The notes: generated by a model not told the origin, from the letters alone. Numbered from the stretch's first letter, positions 17,379 through 27,487 are shown. The stretch: DNA of 64,000 bases from Neisseria subflava (GCF_003044935.1 NZ_POXP01000004.1:1-64000), one strand, 5' to 3'. A program made the numbers and translations.

Positions 17379-19265
17379 CTATTGCGCATCTTTAAACCCG
17401 CGCTTCAAATGCACCATCAGTAATGCGACGGCGGCAGGCGTTACGCCGGAGATGCGGCTAGCTTGGCCGACGGTTTCGGGTTTGTGCTGGTTGAGCTTTT
17501 GCTGCACTTCGGCCGACAAACCTTTGACTTTGCTGTAATCGATATCTTCGGGCAGCTTTAAGGTTTCGATGTCGCGGCGGCTGTCGATTTCTTCGTTTTG
17601 ACGGTCGATATAGCCTTGGTATTTGACTTGGATTTCGACTTGTTCGACCACGCTGTCGGCAAGCGCAGTTTCAGGTTGTGCGTCGGGCAGAGTCATCAGC
17701 GCGGCGTAGTCGAGGTTCGGGCGGCGCAGGAGGTCGTGCAGGTTGGCTTCGCGACTGAGTTTTTGGCCGAATACGCGCAGCTGCTCTTCTTCGGCGAGTT
17801 TTTGCGGCGTGTACCACGTTGTTTTCAAACGTTGGATTTCGCGTTCGATGGCTTCGCGTTTTTCGTTGAACATGCGCCATTGTTCTTCACCCACCAAGCC
17901 GATTTTGTAGCCGTCTTCGGTCAGGCGCATGTCGGCGTTGTCTTCCCTAAGTTGCAGGCGGTATTCGGCGCGGCTGGTGAACATGCGGTAAGGTTCGTTC
18001 ACGCCTTTGGTGATGAGGTCGTCCACCAATACGCCGAGATAGGCTTGTTCGCGGCGCAGCAGGAGTGGGTCTTGTTCGCGGATGTATTGCACGGCGTTTG
18101 CGCCTGCGAGCAGGCCTTGTGCGGCGGCTTCTTCGTAGCCGGTCGTGCCGTTGATTTGTCCGGCGAAGAAGAGGCCTTGGATGGTTTTGGTTTCGAGGCT
18201 GGCTTTGAGGTTGCGCGGATCGAAATAGTCGTATTCGATGGCGTAGCCGGGGCGCAGGATATGGGCGTTTTCGAGGCCTTTCATGCTGCGTACGAGGGCG
18301 ATTTGTATGTCAAACGGCAGGCTGGTGGAGATACCGTTAGGATAGTATTCGTGCGTGGTCAGGCCTTCGGGTTCGAGGAAAATCTGGTGGCTGTCTTTGT
18401 CGGCGAAGCGGTTGATTTTATCTTCGATAGACGGACAATAACGCGGGCCGACGCCTTCGATTTTGCCGGTAAACATCGGGCTGCGGTCGAAGCCTGAGCG
18501 GATGATGTCGTGGGTTTGCGTGTTGGTATGCGTAATCCAGCAGGACACTTGGCTCGGGTGCATATCGGCGCTGCCGCGTACGGACATTACAGGAACGGGT
18601 GTGTCGCCGGGCTGTTCGGTCAGTTGGGAGAAATCAATCGTGCGTCCGTCAATACGCGGCGGCGTGCCGGTTTTCAGACGGCCTTGCGGCAGGTTCAATT
18701 CGCGCAAACGACCGCCCAAGGATTTGGCGGCTGGGTCACCGGCGCGGCCGCCTTCGTAGTTTTCCAAACCGATATGGATTTTGCCGGACAAAAACGTGCC
18801 GGCGGTCAACACGACGGCGCGTGCTTTAAACTCCACGCCCATCGCGGTAACCACGCCGCTGATGCGTTCGCCGTCGAGTGTTACGTCTTCGACGGCTTGT
18901 TGGAAAAGGTCGAGGTTTTCTTGGTTTTCCAACATTTCGCGGATGGCGGCTTTATATAGGATACGGTCAGCCTGCGCACGCGTGGCTCGCACTGCCGCAC
19001 CTTTGCTGGCGTTCAAGCGGCGGAACTGGATTCCGGATTTGTCGGTGGCCAACGCCATTGCGCCGCCCAATGCGTCGAGTTCGCGTACAAGATGGCCTTT
19101 GCCGATACCGCCGATGGAGGGGTTGCACGACATTTGGCCGAGGGTTTCGATGTTGTGTGAGAGCAGCAGGGTTTGCGCACCCATGCGTGCGGCGGCAAGC
19201 GCGGCTTCGGTACCGGCATGGCCGCCACCGACGACAATCACGTCGTAGGTTTTGGGGTAAATCAT
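17379..19265 (-). CDS. mnmG: tRNA U34 carboxymethylaminomethyl modification enzyme MnmG
   Basis: MnmG (GidA) works with MnmE to modify U34 of several tRNAs, using FAD. The 628-residue protein has the dinucleotide loop GGGHAG (13-18), the [17 protein letters not shown] segment, [11 protein letters not shown], and the C-terminal helical domain that contacts MnmE. The start at 19265 gives the conserved MIYPKTYDV terminus; neither this ATG nor the one at 19274 has a clear ribosome site. A DUS in the gene encodes GRLKTG. Confidence 0.97.
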   Translation of the reverse strand: MIYPKTYDVIVVGGGHAGTEAALAAARMGAQTLLLSHNIETLGQMSCNPSIGGIGKGHLVRELDALGGAMALATDKSGIQFRRLNASKGAAVRATRAQADRILYKAAIREMLENQENLDLFQQAVEDVTLDGERISGVVTAMGVEFKARAVVLTAGTFLSGKIHIGLENYEGGRAGDPAAKSLGGRLRELNLPQGRLKTGTPPRIDGRTIDFSQLTEQPGDTPVPVMSVRGSADMHPSQVSCWITHTNTQTHDIIRSGFDRSPMFTGKIEGVGPRYCPSIEDKINRFADKDSHQIFLEPEGLTTHEYYPNGISTSLPFDIQIALVRSMKGLENAHILRPGYAIEYDYFDPRNLKASLETKTIQGLFFAGQINGTTGYEEAAAQGLLAGANAVQYIREQDPLLLRREQAYLGVLVDDLITKGVNEPYRMFTSRAEYRLQLREDNADMRLTEDGYKIGLVGEEQWRMFNEKREAIEREIQRLKTTWYTPQKLAEEEQLRVFGQKLSREANLHDLLRRPNLDYAALMTLPDAQPETALADSVVEQVEIQVKYQGYIDRQNEEIDSRRDIETLKLPEDIDYSKVKGLSAEVQQKLNQHKPETVGQASRISGVTPAAVALLMVHLKRGFKDAQ

Positions 19266-19294
19266 GTAAGTCATGTTTATGTGTTCTGTAAAGG

Positions 19295-19331
19295 TTTCAG
19301 ACGGCCTTTTGTTGATCAGGCCGTCTGAAAA
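19295..19331. terminator. DUS inverted-repeat terminator
   Basis: GTTTCAGACGGCCT and AGGCCGTCTGAAA form a stem between the amgK stop and the mnmG start, and so should terminate amgK. Confidence 0.6.
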
Positions 19332-19358
19332 GTGGAATCAAATCTTAAAAAGCCAAGC

Positions 19359-20363
19359 TTAGAAGGTATAGCCTGTTTCCAATTCGTCATCGCCGACCAA
19401 TTCGACCAGCAATGCATAAAGCGGCGCCAAATCGTTGTAACGGCGGGATACGCGGCGCAAATAGTTCAAGAAGCGCGGGATTTCAGGACGGTATTTGTCT
19501 TTGCCGTCGCGGTAGTACAGGCGGGCAAAAATACCGGCCACTTTCAAATGGCGTTGTACGCCCATCCATTCAAACCAGCGGTAGAACTCGTCAAACTCGG
19601 CAGGCACAGGCAGCTGGGCCGCGCGTGCTTTTTCCCAGTAACGGATGACCAAGTCCAATACAAATTCTTCTTCCCATTCGATAAACGCATCGCGCAGCAG
19701 CGACACCAAATCATAGGAAATCGGACCGTAAAGCGCGTCTTGGAAGTCCAACACGCCCGGACGGCCTTTTGCCAGCATCAGATTGCGGACAATAAAGTCG
19801 CGGTGGACATACACTTTAGGCTGAGCCAACAGGGGCGGCAGCAGCATATCGACAGTTTGCTGCCACAACTGGCGTTGTTTGAAGGTCAACTCGCGGCCCA
19901 ATTCTTTGGCCACAAACCATTCGGGGAATAAATTAATCTCGCGCAGCATGACTTCGCGGTCGTATTCCGGCAATTTGCCGGGTTGGCTGGCTTTTTGCAG
20001 CTCGATCAGTTCGTCGATGGCTTCGAGCAGCAGGGCTTTGTGGGCGGTTTCGCTGTTTTCCTGATTCATGGCGGTCAGGAATGTGGTATTGCCCAAATCG
20101 TTCAACACCATAAAGCCCAACACTTCATCCACATGAAGCACTTGCGGCACATTGACCATGTTAAACAGTTTTTGCACTTTCAAATAAGGCGCAACACTCA
20201 TCTTCTCAGGAGGTGCATCCATACAGATAACGGTCTGGCCGTCTGAAAACGTCGCACGGAAATAACGGCGGAAGTCGGCATCGGCTGCCGCAAAGCTCAA
20301 TTCGAACGGCTGGTTCGGGTAAATAGACTCCAGCCAGTTTTGTAATTCGGTTTGTCGTTGCAT
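19359..20363 (-). CDS. amgK: Cell-wall sugar kinase AmgK
   Basis: AmgK phosphorylates the anomeric position of N-acetylmuramate and N-acetylglucosamine in the peptidoglycan salvage route that bypasses MurA. The 334-residue protein has the aminoglycoside-phosphotransferase fold: Brenner motif HRDF (187-190) with N194, and the metal-binding D206 in LDFQDA. It is divergent from lptD, 70 bp apart, as in pseudomonads. The partner uridylyltransferase gene murU is not next to it here. Confidence 0.85.
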   Translation of the reverse strand: MQRQTELQNWLESIYPNQPFELSFAAADADFRRYFRATFSDGQTVICMDAPPEKMSVAPYLKVQKLFNMVNVPQVLHVDEVLGFMVLNDLGNTTFLTAMNQENSETAHKALLLEAIDELIELQKASQPGKLPEYDREVMLREINLFPEWFVAKELGRELTFKQRQLWQQTVDMLLPPLLAQPKVYVHRDFIVRNLMLAKGRPGVLDFQDALYGPISYDLVSLLRDAFIEWEEEFVLDLVIRYWEKARAAQLPVPAEFDEFYRWFEWMGVQRHLKVAGIFARLYYRDGKDKYRPEIPRFLNYLRRVSRRYNDLAPLYALLVELVGDDELETGYTF

Positions 20364-20432
20364 AGCGGTATCGCAGAATTTCAGGTTACAATAACCGCTA
20401 TTCTAACTGGCAAACCGATTTAAGGGGCGATT

Positions 20433-22832
20433 TTGGCTCGTTTATTTTCACTCAAACCCTTGGTACTCGCCTTAATTATGGGCTTTGGCGCAACAGCCGT
20501 GCGCGCGGAAGATGCTTCTGTTCCGCAGGCGGAAGACTATACCCCTGCCCACACCGCCGCACCCAAACCGGCAAAAACCAGCCAAAGCGAAGCCGATCCG
20601 CTTTCTTTGGGCAGCACTTGCCTGTTTTGCGACCACGAAGATACCAAGCCGGCCGAAACTGCCGAAATCAAACGCAGCGGCGAGCCTGCCCTGCCTGCCG
20701 ATTACACCCGCGTCAATGCCGATAAAATAGAAGGTCAGACCCAAGTCGGCGTCCGTGCCGAAGGCGACGTTATTGTCGAGCGCAATGCCGATGTTCTCAA
20801 TGCCGATTGGGCGCAATACGACCAAGCCACCGATACCGTTACCGCCGGCGACCGCTTTACCCTGTATCAAAACGGTTCGACCGTATCCGGCGACCAATTG
20901 GTTTACAACCTCAAAGACCAAACCGGTTCCGGCACTGCCGTGCGCCTCAATACCGAGCAAGGCGGCCGCCGCCTTCAAAGTGTCAGCGAAAAAGCCGAAC
21001 TCAAAGGCAAAGGCCTCTACAAGCTCATCAATACCAAATTCAACACCTGTTCACCCGGCGATGCCAGCTGGTATATCCAAGCGCAAAGCATTGAAGCCGA
21101 TGAATCGACAGGTATCGGCGTGGCCAAACACGCTTCGCTGGTATTCGGCGGCGTCCCTGTCCTCTACACACCTTGGGCGGACTTCCCCATCAACGGCAAC
21201 CGCAAAAGCGGCCTGCTCGTTCCGACCATTGCCACAGGTTCAGACGGCCTTGAGCTGAGCTTGCCCTACTATTTCAACCTTGCACCGAATTTGGATGCCA
21301 CCATCCGCCCGGGCATTATCAGCAAACGCGGCGTGCAACTGGGCGGCCAAGTCCGTTATCTGCAACCGAATTACAGCGGCGAAGTCGATGGCGACTGGAT
21401 GCCGAACGACCAAAAAAGCGTCCACAACAACCGCTACCAGTTCAAATGGAAACACCAGCAGCAGCTGAACAGCAAAATCAGCGGCGGCATCAACTACAAC
21501 CAAGTTTCCGACGACGATTACTACCGCGACTTCTATGGCCGCGAAGACATCGCACGCAACGTCAACCTTGACCGTCAGGCATGGCTCAATTACAGCGACA
21601 AACTGCTAGGCGGCAGCTTCGACGGCTCGTTGCGCGTACAAAAATATCAAACGCTGGCCAACCAAGACGGTTATAAAGACGAGCCTTATGCCATCATGCC
21701 CCGCCTGACCGGTCGTTGGCAAAGCCATCTCGGCAAGGCTCAGCTTAACGTCTTCGGCCAATTCACCCGTTTTGATCACGATACTAAGCAAGACGGCAGC
21801 CGCGTGGTGCTCTACCCGAGCATCAAATGGGACTTCCACAACCAATGGGGCTACATCCGACCTAAAGTCGGCGTACACGCCACTTATTACAGCCTCAACA
21901 GCTTCAACGGCCAAAGCAGCCGCAATGTCAGCCGCGTCCTGCCGATCATCAACGTCGACAGCGGCCTGACTTTCGAGCGCAGGGCCCGTCTCTTCGGCGG
22001 AGAATACCTGCAAACACTCGAACCGCGCCTGTTTTACAACTACATTCCGACCAAGTCCCAAAACGACCTGCCTAATTTCGACAGCTCTGAAAACAGCTTT
22101 ACCTATTCGCAGCTGTTCCGAGAAAACCTGTATTCAGGCAACGACCGCATCAATTCGGCCAACAGCCTGACGCTGGCCACACAAAGCCGCATCCTCAACC
22201 CCAATACCGGTGCGGAACTCTTCCGTGCAGGTATCGGCCAGAAGTTTTACTTCAAAAACGACAACGTCCTGCCTGACGGCAGCGTCAGCCGTTATCCGCG
22301 CAGCCAGTCCGACTGGGTAGCCTTTGCACACGGCAACATTACCCCGAGCATCCGCATCGACTTGGACATCCACTACAACCAAAACCAAAGCCGTGCCGAA
22401 AGCTACGCCGCAGGGATTGCCTACAACCCCGAACCCGGCAAAGTCTTAAGCGCGCGCTACAAATACGGACGCAACGAGCGCATTTATCTACAAGCCAACG
22501 GCGACTATTTCTACGACAGGCTCAGCCAAATCGACCTTGCCGCCCAATGGCCGTTGAGTAAAAACCTGTACGCCGTTGCCCGTTACAACTACGAAATCGA
22601 AGCCAAAAAACCGCTGGAAATGCTCATCGGTGCAGAATACAAAAGCAACTGCGGCTGCTGGAGCGCAAGCTTGGTCGGCCAACGCTATGTTACCGGCGAA
22701 AACAGCCACAAAAACGCCGTATTCTTCAACCTCCAACTCAAAGACTTGAGCAATATCGGCAACAACCCATTCGAAAAACTCCGCTTAGCCATCCCCGGTT
22801 ACAGCAAAACCAACGAGGTAGTCAAACAATGA
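20433..22832 (+). CDS. lptD: LPS-assembly outer membrane protein LptD
   Basis: LptD with LptE inserts lipooligosaccharide into the outer leaflet. The 799-residue precursor starts at TTG with AAGGGG upstream and has a signal peptide ending at AVRA. The N-terminal periplasmic OstA/jellyroll domain (about 95-225) is followed by the barrel (GGVPVLYTPWADFPI at its start). Cysteines in TCLFC, NTC and NCGCW fit the disulfides that LptD needs. The stop overlaps the surA start (ATGA), which couples a barrel protein to its chaperone. Confidence 0.97.
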   Translation: MARLFSLKPLVLALIMGFGATAVRAEDASVPQAEDYTPAHTAAPKPAKTSQSEADPLSLGSTCLFCDHEDTKPAETAEIKRSGEPALPADYTRVNADKIEGQTQVGVRAEGDVIVERNADVLNADWAQYDQATDTVTAGDRFTLYQNGSTVSGDQLVYNLKDQTGSGTAVRLNTEQGGRRLQSVSEKAELKGKGLYKLINTKFNTCSPGDASWYIQAQSIEADESTGIGVAKHASLVFGGVPVLYTPWADFPINGNRKSGLLVPTIATGSDGLELSLPYYFNLAPNLDATIRPGIISKRGVQLGGQVRYLQPNYSGEVDGDWMPNDQKSVHNNRYQFKWKHQQQLNSKISGGINYNQVSDDDYYRDFYGREDIARNVNLDRQAWLNYSDKLLGGSFDGSLRVQKYQTLANQDGYKDEPYAIMPRLTGRWQSHLGKAQLNVFGQFTRFDHDTKQDGSRVVLYPSIKWDFHNQWGYIRPKVGVHATYYSLNSFNGQSSRNVSRVLPIINVDSGLTFERRARLFGGEYLQTLEPRLFYNYIPTKSQNDLPNFDSSENSFTYSQLFRENLYSGNDRINSANSLTLATQSRILNPNTGAELFRAGIGQKFYFKNDNVLPDGSVSRYPRSQSDWVAFAHGNITPSIRIDLDIHYNQNQSRAESYAAGIAYNPEPGKVLSARYKYGRNERIYLQANGDYFYDRLSQIDLAAQWPLSKNLYAVARYNYEIEAKKPLEMLIGAEYKSNCGCWSASLVGQRYVTGENSHKNAVFFNLQLKDLSNIGNNPFEKLRLAIPGYSKTNEVVKQ

Positions 22833-23818
22833 ACTTCAAACCCCTGATTCTCGTCGCCGCACTCACTCTCGCAGTAGGCGCACACGCCGCCCCTAAAGCC
22901 AAAGCAGGCAAAGCGCGCGCAGCCAAAGCAGCTGCCGTCAGCGCCACCACCATGCCTGCCGTACAAAGCGGCGTACATCTTTCAGACGGCATTGCCGCGG
23001 TTGTCGACAACGAAGTCATTACCCACCGCCAAGTAGCGCAAGCCGTAGCGCAAGCGCGCCAAACCATGCCTAAAGGCACACAAATGGACGCCAACGAGCT
23101 GCGCCAACAGGTTTTGGCACAAATGATCAACCAATCCCTGATCCTCCAAGCCGGCAAACGCCGCAACATCCAAGCGACCGATAGCGAAATCGAAGCCGTT
23201 ATCGTGCACAACCCCAACATCAAAAACCCGTCTGCCTCCGTCCGTCAAGACATCGCCGACAGCATTATTGTTGAAAAAGTGCGCCAACAAGCCATCATGC
23301 AAAACAGCCGCGTGAGCGACTCCGAAGTGGCACGCTACATCGAGCAGGCCAAACAACAAGGCGTCACCCTGCCTGAAGCAGACCCTGTGCGCCAATACCA
23401 TGCCCAACACATCCTCATTAAAGCCGACAACGACAATGCCGCCGTCGGCGCAGAAAGCACCATCCGCAAAATCTACTCACAAGCCCGCAGCGGCGCAGAT
23501 TTCGGCGGTTTGGCACGCCAATACTCGCAAGACAGCAGCGCCGGCAACGGTGGCGATTTGGGCTGGTTTGCCGACGGCATGATGGTTGCCCCATTTGAAG
23601 AAGCCGTCCACAAACTCAAACCCGGCCAAATCAGCGCCCCTGTTCGCACCCAATTCGGCTGGCACATCATCAAGCTGAACGACGTCCGCGAAGCAGGTAC
23701 GCCTGAAGAGCGTCAACAAAACGCCGTCCGCCAATACCTGTCCCAACAAAAAGCGCAACAGGCGACCACCAACCTCCTGCGCGAACTGCACAGCAGCTCC
23801 TACGTTGACGTACGCTAA
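22829..23818 (+). CDS. surA: Periplasmic chaperone/prolyl isomerase SurA
   Basis: SurA escorts outer membrane proteins such as LptD across the periplasm. The 329-residue precursor has a signal peptide (AVGAHA), a Lys/Ala-rich linker, a SurA N-terminal helical domain (about 52-160) and a single parvulin domain (about 189-292; YHAQHILIKA, FGGLARQYSQD, GDLGWFADG, FGWHIIKLND). E. coli SurA has two parvulin domains; the one-domain form is the shorter neisserial type. A DUS with one change encodes LSDGI. Confidence 0.93.
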   Translation: MNFKPLILVAALTLAVGAHAAPKAKAGKARAAKAAAVSATTMPAVQSGVHLSDGIAAVVDNEVITHRQVAQAVAQARQTMPKGTQMDANELRQQVLAQMINQSLILQAGKRRNIQATDSEIEAVIVHNPNIKNPSASVRQDIADSIIVEKVRQQAIMQNSRVSDSEVARYIEQAKQQGVTLPEADPVRQYHAQHILIKADNDNAAVGAESTIRKIYSQARSGADFGGLARQYSQDSSAGNGGDLGWFADGMMVAPFEEAVHKLKPGQISAPVRTQFGWHIIKLNDVREAGTPEERQQNAVRQYLSQQKAQQATTNLLRELHSSSYVDVR

Positions 23819-23854
23819 TCGCACGTATTGTTAAAAAGGCAGAAATCCGTACAA

Positions 23855-23891
23855 TAAGGCCGTCTGAAATCCATTGTCCAGACGGCCTTCT
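23855..23891 (+). terminator. DUS inverted-repeat terminator after surA
   Basis: AAGGCCGTCTG and CAGACGGCCTT flank a 15 bp loop, 37 bp past the surA stop. Confidence 0.65.
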
Positions 23892-23932
23892 CTCCTTTTA
23901 CTTAAGCAACCCATTGATTAAAGCACCCCATC

Positions 23933-24742
23933 ATGCCCATCCGTCCCAACTGGCAAACCGCCACCCTGCTGCAAGCCGAAGAAACCTCCGTTACCTCTAC
24001 CCACACCGGCCGTACCTACCGCATTCAAGCCGCGGCACTCGGCGAGCGTCCGGCAGGCGGCTATCCCGTACTGTATATTCTTGACGGAGATGCCTTTTTC
24101 CCCGCCATCCTCAATATGGCGCAATCCCTGCTCATCAATCCCATTACCAAAAGCCATGCCGCCTGTCTGATTGTCGGTATCGGCTACACCGGCGGCACCA
24201 TCCGCGACTTAAGCCAACGCGCCCTCGACTACACGCCGCCGCTGCCCGACAACGCGCCCGAATCCGAACGCAAACAATACGGCCAAGCCGACCGCTTCAG
24301 CCGCTTTATCGATGACGAACTCTCCGCCCTGCTCAACAGCAAATACCGCATCGATACCCAAAACCAAGCTGTCTTCGGCCATTCGTTCGGCGCCTTGTAC
24401 GGCCTCTATTCCCTGTTCACCCGCCCCGAACGATTCCGCCATTATTTGCTGGTGTCACCGTCTATCTGGTGGCAAGACCGCCGCGTACTCGATTGGCTGC
24501 CCGACACTTTGCCACAAGGAATCGGCATCCGCCTTGGCGCAGGCGAACATGAAGGCAGAAACAACCGCCCCGACCAAACCAGCAGCGGCATGGTTGCACA
24601 AGCCAAAATTCTTGCCGGCACTTTGCACCACCTCGGCGCGGATGTCCACTTTACCCTCTACCCCAACGCCAATCACGGCAACGCCCCGTTTTACGCCCTG
24701 ACCGACTGCATCGAATATTTGCGCAACGTATGGCAGCGTTAA
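23933..24742 (+). CDS. Alpha/beta-hydrolase esterase, IroE/siderophore-esterase type
   Basis: A 269-residue PF00756-type esterase. It has the YILDGDAFF segment, the nucleophile elbow GHSFG (Ser151), a VSPSIWW segment and a late His in NHGN. These fit the IroE/BesA group, whose best known members cleave ferric-siderophore esters. There is no signal peptide, so it should be cytoplasmic. No siderophore gene is adjacent; the substrate is inferred only from family likeness. Confidence 0.75.
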   Translation: MPIRPNWQTATLLQAEETSVTSTHTGRTYRIQAAALGERPAGGYPVLYILDGDAFFPAILNMAQSLLINPITKSHAACLIVGIGYTGGTIRDLSQRALDYTPPLPDNAPESERKQYGQADRFSRFIDDELSALLNSKYRIDTQNQAVFGHSFGALYGLYSLFTRPERFRHYLLVSPSIWWQDRRVLDWLPDTLPQGIGIRLGAGEHEGRNNRPDQTSSGMVAQAKILAGTLHHLGADVHFTLYPNANHGNAPFYALTDCIEYLRNVWQR

Positions 24743-24836
24743 AGCAGGTTTGCCAAACATTGAGGCTGTCTGAAACGCAAACACCAAAGCGTATTGAACT
24801 TATTGGGTCAATTTAAAACCACTAAAGTCCAATCAA

Positions 24837-24873
24837 AAAAGGCCGTCTGAAATCTACTGTTCAGACGGTCTTT
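24837..24873. terminator. DUS inverted-repeat terminator, bidirectional
   Basis: AAAGGCCGTCTGAA and TTCAGACGGTCTTT (one base changed) lie between the convergent ends of the esterase and rsmI. Confidence 0.65.
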
Positions 24874-24897
24874 GATATACGGTTTGCCAATCAGCCA

Positions 24898-25776
24898 TTA
24901 TCCCTGCTTTTTCCATTCCAAAGCCAAATCATACAGCGCCTTTTTATTCTCGCCGGTAATCTTAGCGGCAAGCTCGGCGGCTTGTTTGGTCGGCAACTCG
25001 ACCGCAAGGATTTTCATGGTATTTTGCGCCGCCTCGGGCAAATCGCTGTGCTTTTCTTTCACCGCAGGGTGCAACACCAGCACCATCTCGCCACGCGTTT
25101 GGTTGCTGTCGTTTTTGAGGGCGACTTGGATTTCGGCAACCGTGCCGCTGAGAAAGGTTTCAAACGTTTTGGTGATTTCGCGTGCCAAAGTCAAACGGCG
25201 TTCGGGGAACTGCGCGGCCATATCCGCAAGGCTTGATTCGATACGGTGCGGCGTTTCAAACATCACAATCGGAAAATCGGCTTCCGCCCATTTGGCCAAC
25301 AGCTTTTGGCGTTCGCCGGCCTTAGGCGGCAGGAAACCGTTGAAGTAAAAATCGGATTCCGTCACACCGGCCACGCTCAACGCCCCCATGACCGCACTTG
25401 CACCGACCACAGGCACCACTTTAAATCCGGCTTCGCGCACGCGGGCGGCAAGTTTCGCACCGGGATCGCAAACAGCAGGCGTACCCGCATCCGAAACTTG
25501 GGCGACGCTCAGGCCGTCTGAAAGATGGGCGATGATTTTGTCGGCCATTTGCTGCTCGTTGTGTTCGCGCACGCTCACGAGTTTGCCCTGAATGCCGTAC
25601 GCACTCAAAAGCTGGGCGGTAACGCGGGTATCCTCGGCGCAGATAACATCGGCCTTTTGCAGCACGGCCAGCGCGCGCAGCGTTATGTCGGCTAAATTGC
25701 CGATGGGCGTGGCGACAACGTATAATGTCTGTTTTTCGATGCTGTCGACGGCTTTTTGCAGATGTTTTGTGTACAT
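24898..25776 (-). CDS. rsmI: 16S rRNA 2'-O-methyltransferase RsmI
   Basis: RsmI methylates the ribose of C1402 in 16S rRNA. The 292-residue tetrapyrrole-methylase-fold protein has YVVATPIGNLADIT at the N-terminus, CAEDTR, SDAGTPAVCDPG and VVGASAV. A DUS encodes LSDGLS. It is divergent from yraN; the two starts are 65 bp apart with a DUS in between. The same gene (yraL) sits beside yraM-yraN in E. coli. Confidence 0.95.
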   Translation of the reverse strand: MYTKHLQKAVDSIEKQTLYVVATPIGNLADITLRALAVLQKADVICAEDTRVTAQLLSAYGIQGKLVSVREHNEQQMADKIIAHLSDGLSVAQVSDAGTPAVCDPGAKLAARVREAGFKVVPVVGASAVMGALSVAGVTESDFYFNGFLPPKAGERQKLLAKWAEADFPIVMFETPHRIESSLADMAAQFPERRLTLAREITKTFETFLSGTVAEIQVALKNDSNQTRGEMVLVLHPAVKEKHSDLPEAAQNTMKILAVELPTKQAAELAAKITGENKKALYDLALEWKKQG

Positions 25777-25841
25777 AGATTCAAGGCCGTCTGAAACGGC
25801 GTCTCTTTAAAAACAATGATTATATAACGGGTAAACTTTTC

Positions 25842-26189
25842 ATGCGCTTAAACCACAAACAGGGGGCGGCGGCCGAAGATGCGGCGCTGGCATTCCTGCT
25901 GGGCAAAGGCTACTCGCTGCTGGCGCGGAACTGGCATTGCGCCTACGGCGAAATCGATTTAATCGTCAAAAACGGCAGTACGATTGTGTTTGTTGAAGTA
26001 AAATACCGCAAAAACCGAGGTTTCGGTGGTGCCGCATACAGCATCTCGCCGTCCAAATTATTGAAATTGCAACGAAGTGTAGAGTATTATCTGCAAAAGC
26101 ACGGGTTAAACCATGCGCCCTGCCGCCTGGACGCGGTATTGATTGAGGGCGACGGCCCGCCCGAATGGATTCAAAATATTACAGGTTAA
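25842..26189 (+). CDS. yraN: YraN family (UPF0102) nuclease-like protein
   Basis: A 115-residue protein with the endonuclease-like core of the family: E37/D39 in YGEIDLI and E52-x-K54 in FVEVKYR, the PD-(D/E)xK metal site. The biochemical function is not settled. It is followed 4 bp later by gmhA, in an operon with dolP. Confidence 0.9.
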   Translation: MRLNHKQGAAAEDAALAFLLGKGYSLLARNWHCAYGEIDLIVKNGSTIVFVEVKYRKNRGFGGAAYSISPSKLLKLQRSVEYYLQKHGLNHAPCRLDAVLIEGDGPPEWIQNITG

Positions 26190-26193
26190 CCTC

Positions 26194-26787
26194 ATGACAA
26201 CATTACAAGAACGCGTTTCCGCACATTTTGCCGAGAGCATCCGCTCCAAGCAAGAAGCCGAAAAAGTACTGGTCGAGCCGACCGCACAGGCCGCCGAGCT
26301 GATGCTGCAATGCCTGATGAACGACGGCAAAATCCTGGCTTGCGGCAACGGCGGTTCGGCTGCCGACGCGCAACACTTTGCCGCAGAAATGACCGGCCGT
26401 TTTGAAAAAGAACGCATGGAATTGGCTGCTGTCGCGCTGACAACGGACACTTCCGCCCTGACCGCCATCGGCAACGACTACGGTTTCGACCATGTATTCA
26501 GCAAACAAGTGCGCGCGCTCGGACGTGCCGGCGACGTATTGGTCGGCATCTCCACCTCCGGCAATTCCGCCAACGTCATCGAAGCCATCAAAGCGGCACA
26601 CGAGCGCGATATGCACGTCATCGCTATGACCGGCCGCGACGGCGGCAAAATCGCCGCCATGCTCAAAGATACCGACGTTTTGCTCAACGTCCCTTATCCG
26701 CGCACTGCCCGCATTCAGGAAAACCATATTTTGCTGATTCACGCCATGTGCGACTGCATCGACTCCGTCCTGCTTGAAGGCATGTAA
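26194..26787 (+). CDS. gmhA: Phosphoheptose isomerase GmhA (DiaA-like)
   Basis: GmhA converts sedoheptulose 7-phosphate to D-glycero-D-manno-heptose 7-phosphate for the LOS core. The 197-residue SIS-fold protein has GNGGSAADAQH (51-61) and STSGNS (120-125). The position between yraN and dolP is exactly that of E. coli diaA, a GmhA paralogue that binds DnaA, so sequence and synteny allow either name. Neisserial heptose synthesis is known to depend on the gene in this family. Start 26194 follows AGGTTAACCTC. Confidence 0.85.
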   Translation: MTTLQERVSAHFAESIRSKQEAEKVLVEPTAQAAELMLQCLMNDGKILACGNGGSAADAQHFAAEMTGRFEKERMELAAVALTTDTSALTAIGNDYGFDHVFSKQVRALGRAGDVLVGISTSGNSANVIEAIKAAHERDMHVIAMTGRDGGKIAAMLKDTDVLLNVPYPRTARIQENHILLIHAMCDCIDSVLLEGM

Positions 26788-26794
26788 CCCTTTC

Positions 26795-26830
26795 TTTTCA
26801 GACGGCCCATCCCTTAAAGGCCGTCTGAAC
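26795..26830. repeat. Paired DUS between gmhA and dolP
   Basis: TTTCAGACGGCC and GGCCGTCTGAA are 13 bp apart in inverted order. The pair may attenuate transcription into dolP. Confidence 0.5.
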
Positions 26831-26860
26831 GCCCACCCGTCCATACCCAAGGAAAAGGAT

Positions 26861-27472
26861 ATGAAGAATATCAAACGCTACGCCCTCCCCGTTCTGACTG
26901 CGACCCTCTTGAGCTTGAGTCTGAGCGGCTGCGTCGGCGCACTGATCGGCGGTGCAGCCGTCGGCACCAAATCCGCCGTCGACCGCCGCACCACTGGTGC
27001 GCAAACCGACGACAACGTTATGGCCCTGCGCGTCGAAACCACCGCACGCTCCTACCTGCGCCAAAACAACCAAGTCGAAGGCTACAAGCCCAAACTGAAC
27101 GTTGTCGGCTACAACCGCCACCTGCTCCTGCTCGGCCAAGTGGCTACCGAAGGCGAAAAACAATTTGTTGAACGCATTGCCCGTTCCGAACAAGCCGCAG
27201 AAGGCGTGTACAACTACATCACCGTTGCCTCACAAGCGCGTTCGCTCGGCGATGTGACCAACGATACTTGGGGCACATCCAAAGTTCGTGCAACCCTGTT
27301 GGGCCTAAGCCCGGCCACCCAAGCACGCGTCAAAATCGTGACTTACGGCAACGTGACCTATGTGATGGGCATCCTCACGCCTGACGAGCAAGCCCGCGTG
27401 ACCCAAAAAGTCAGCACGACCGTCGGCGTACAAAAAGTCGTGACCCTCTATCAAAACTACGTTGCCAACTGA
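26861..27472 (+). CDS. dolP: BON-domain outer membrane lipoprotein (DolP/GNA2091)
   Basis: A 203-residue lipoprotein with lipobox SLSGC (Cys24), a short glycine-rich stretch (LIGGAAVGT), and two BON domains (about 55-115 and 130-200). It is the homologue of E. coli DolP/YraP, which supports envelope integrity, and of meningococcal GNA2091 (NMB2091), used as a fusion partner in a serogroup B vaccine. GGAAAAGGAT precedes the ATG. Operon: yraN-gmhA-dolP. Confidence 0.92.
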   Translation: MKNIKRYALPVLTATLLSLSLSGCVGALIGGAAVGTKSAVDRRTTGAQTDDNVMALRVETTARSYLRQNNQVEGYKPKLNVVGYNRHLLLLGQVATEGEKQFVERIARSEQAAEGVYNYITVASQARSLGDVTNDTWGTSKVRATLLGLSPATQARVKIVTYGNVTYVMGILTPDEQARVTQKVSTTVGVQKVVTLYQNYVAN

Positions 27473-27487
27473 TTCACAGGCAACCCG

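Noticed and set aside
17598-18497. Long open frame opposite mnmG
   Set aside because: Shadow of a strongly conserved gene, with no ribosome site.
26774-26860. Extended N-terminus of the dolP lipoprotein
   Set aside because: The extension is encoded by paired DUS and would hide the signal peptide; the ATG at 26861 has a good ribosome site.
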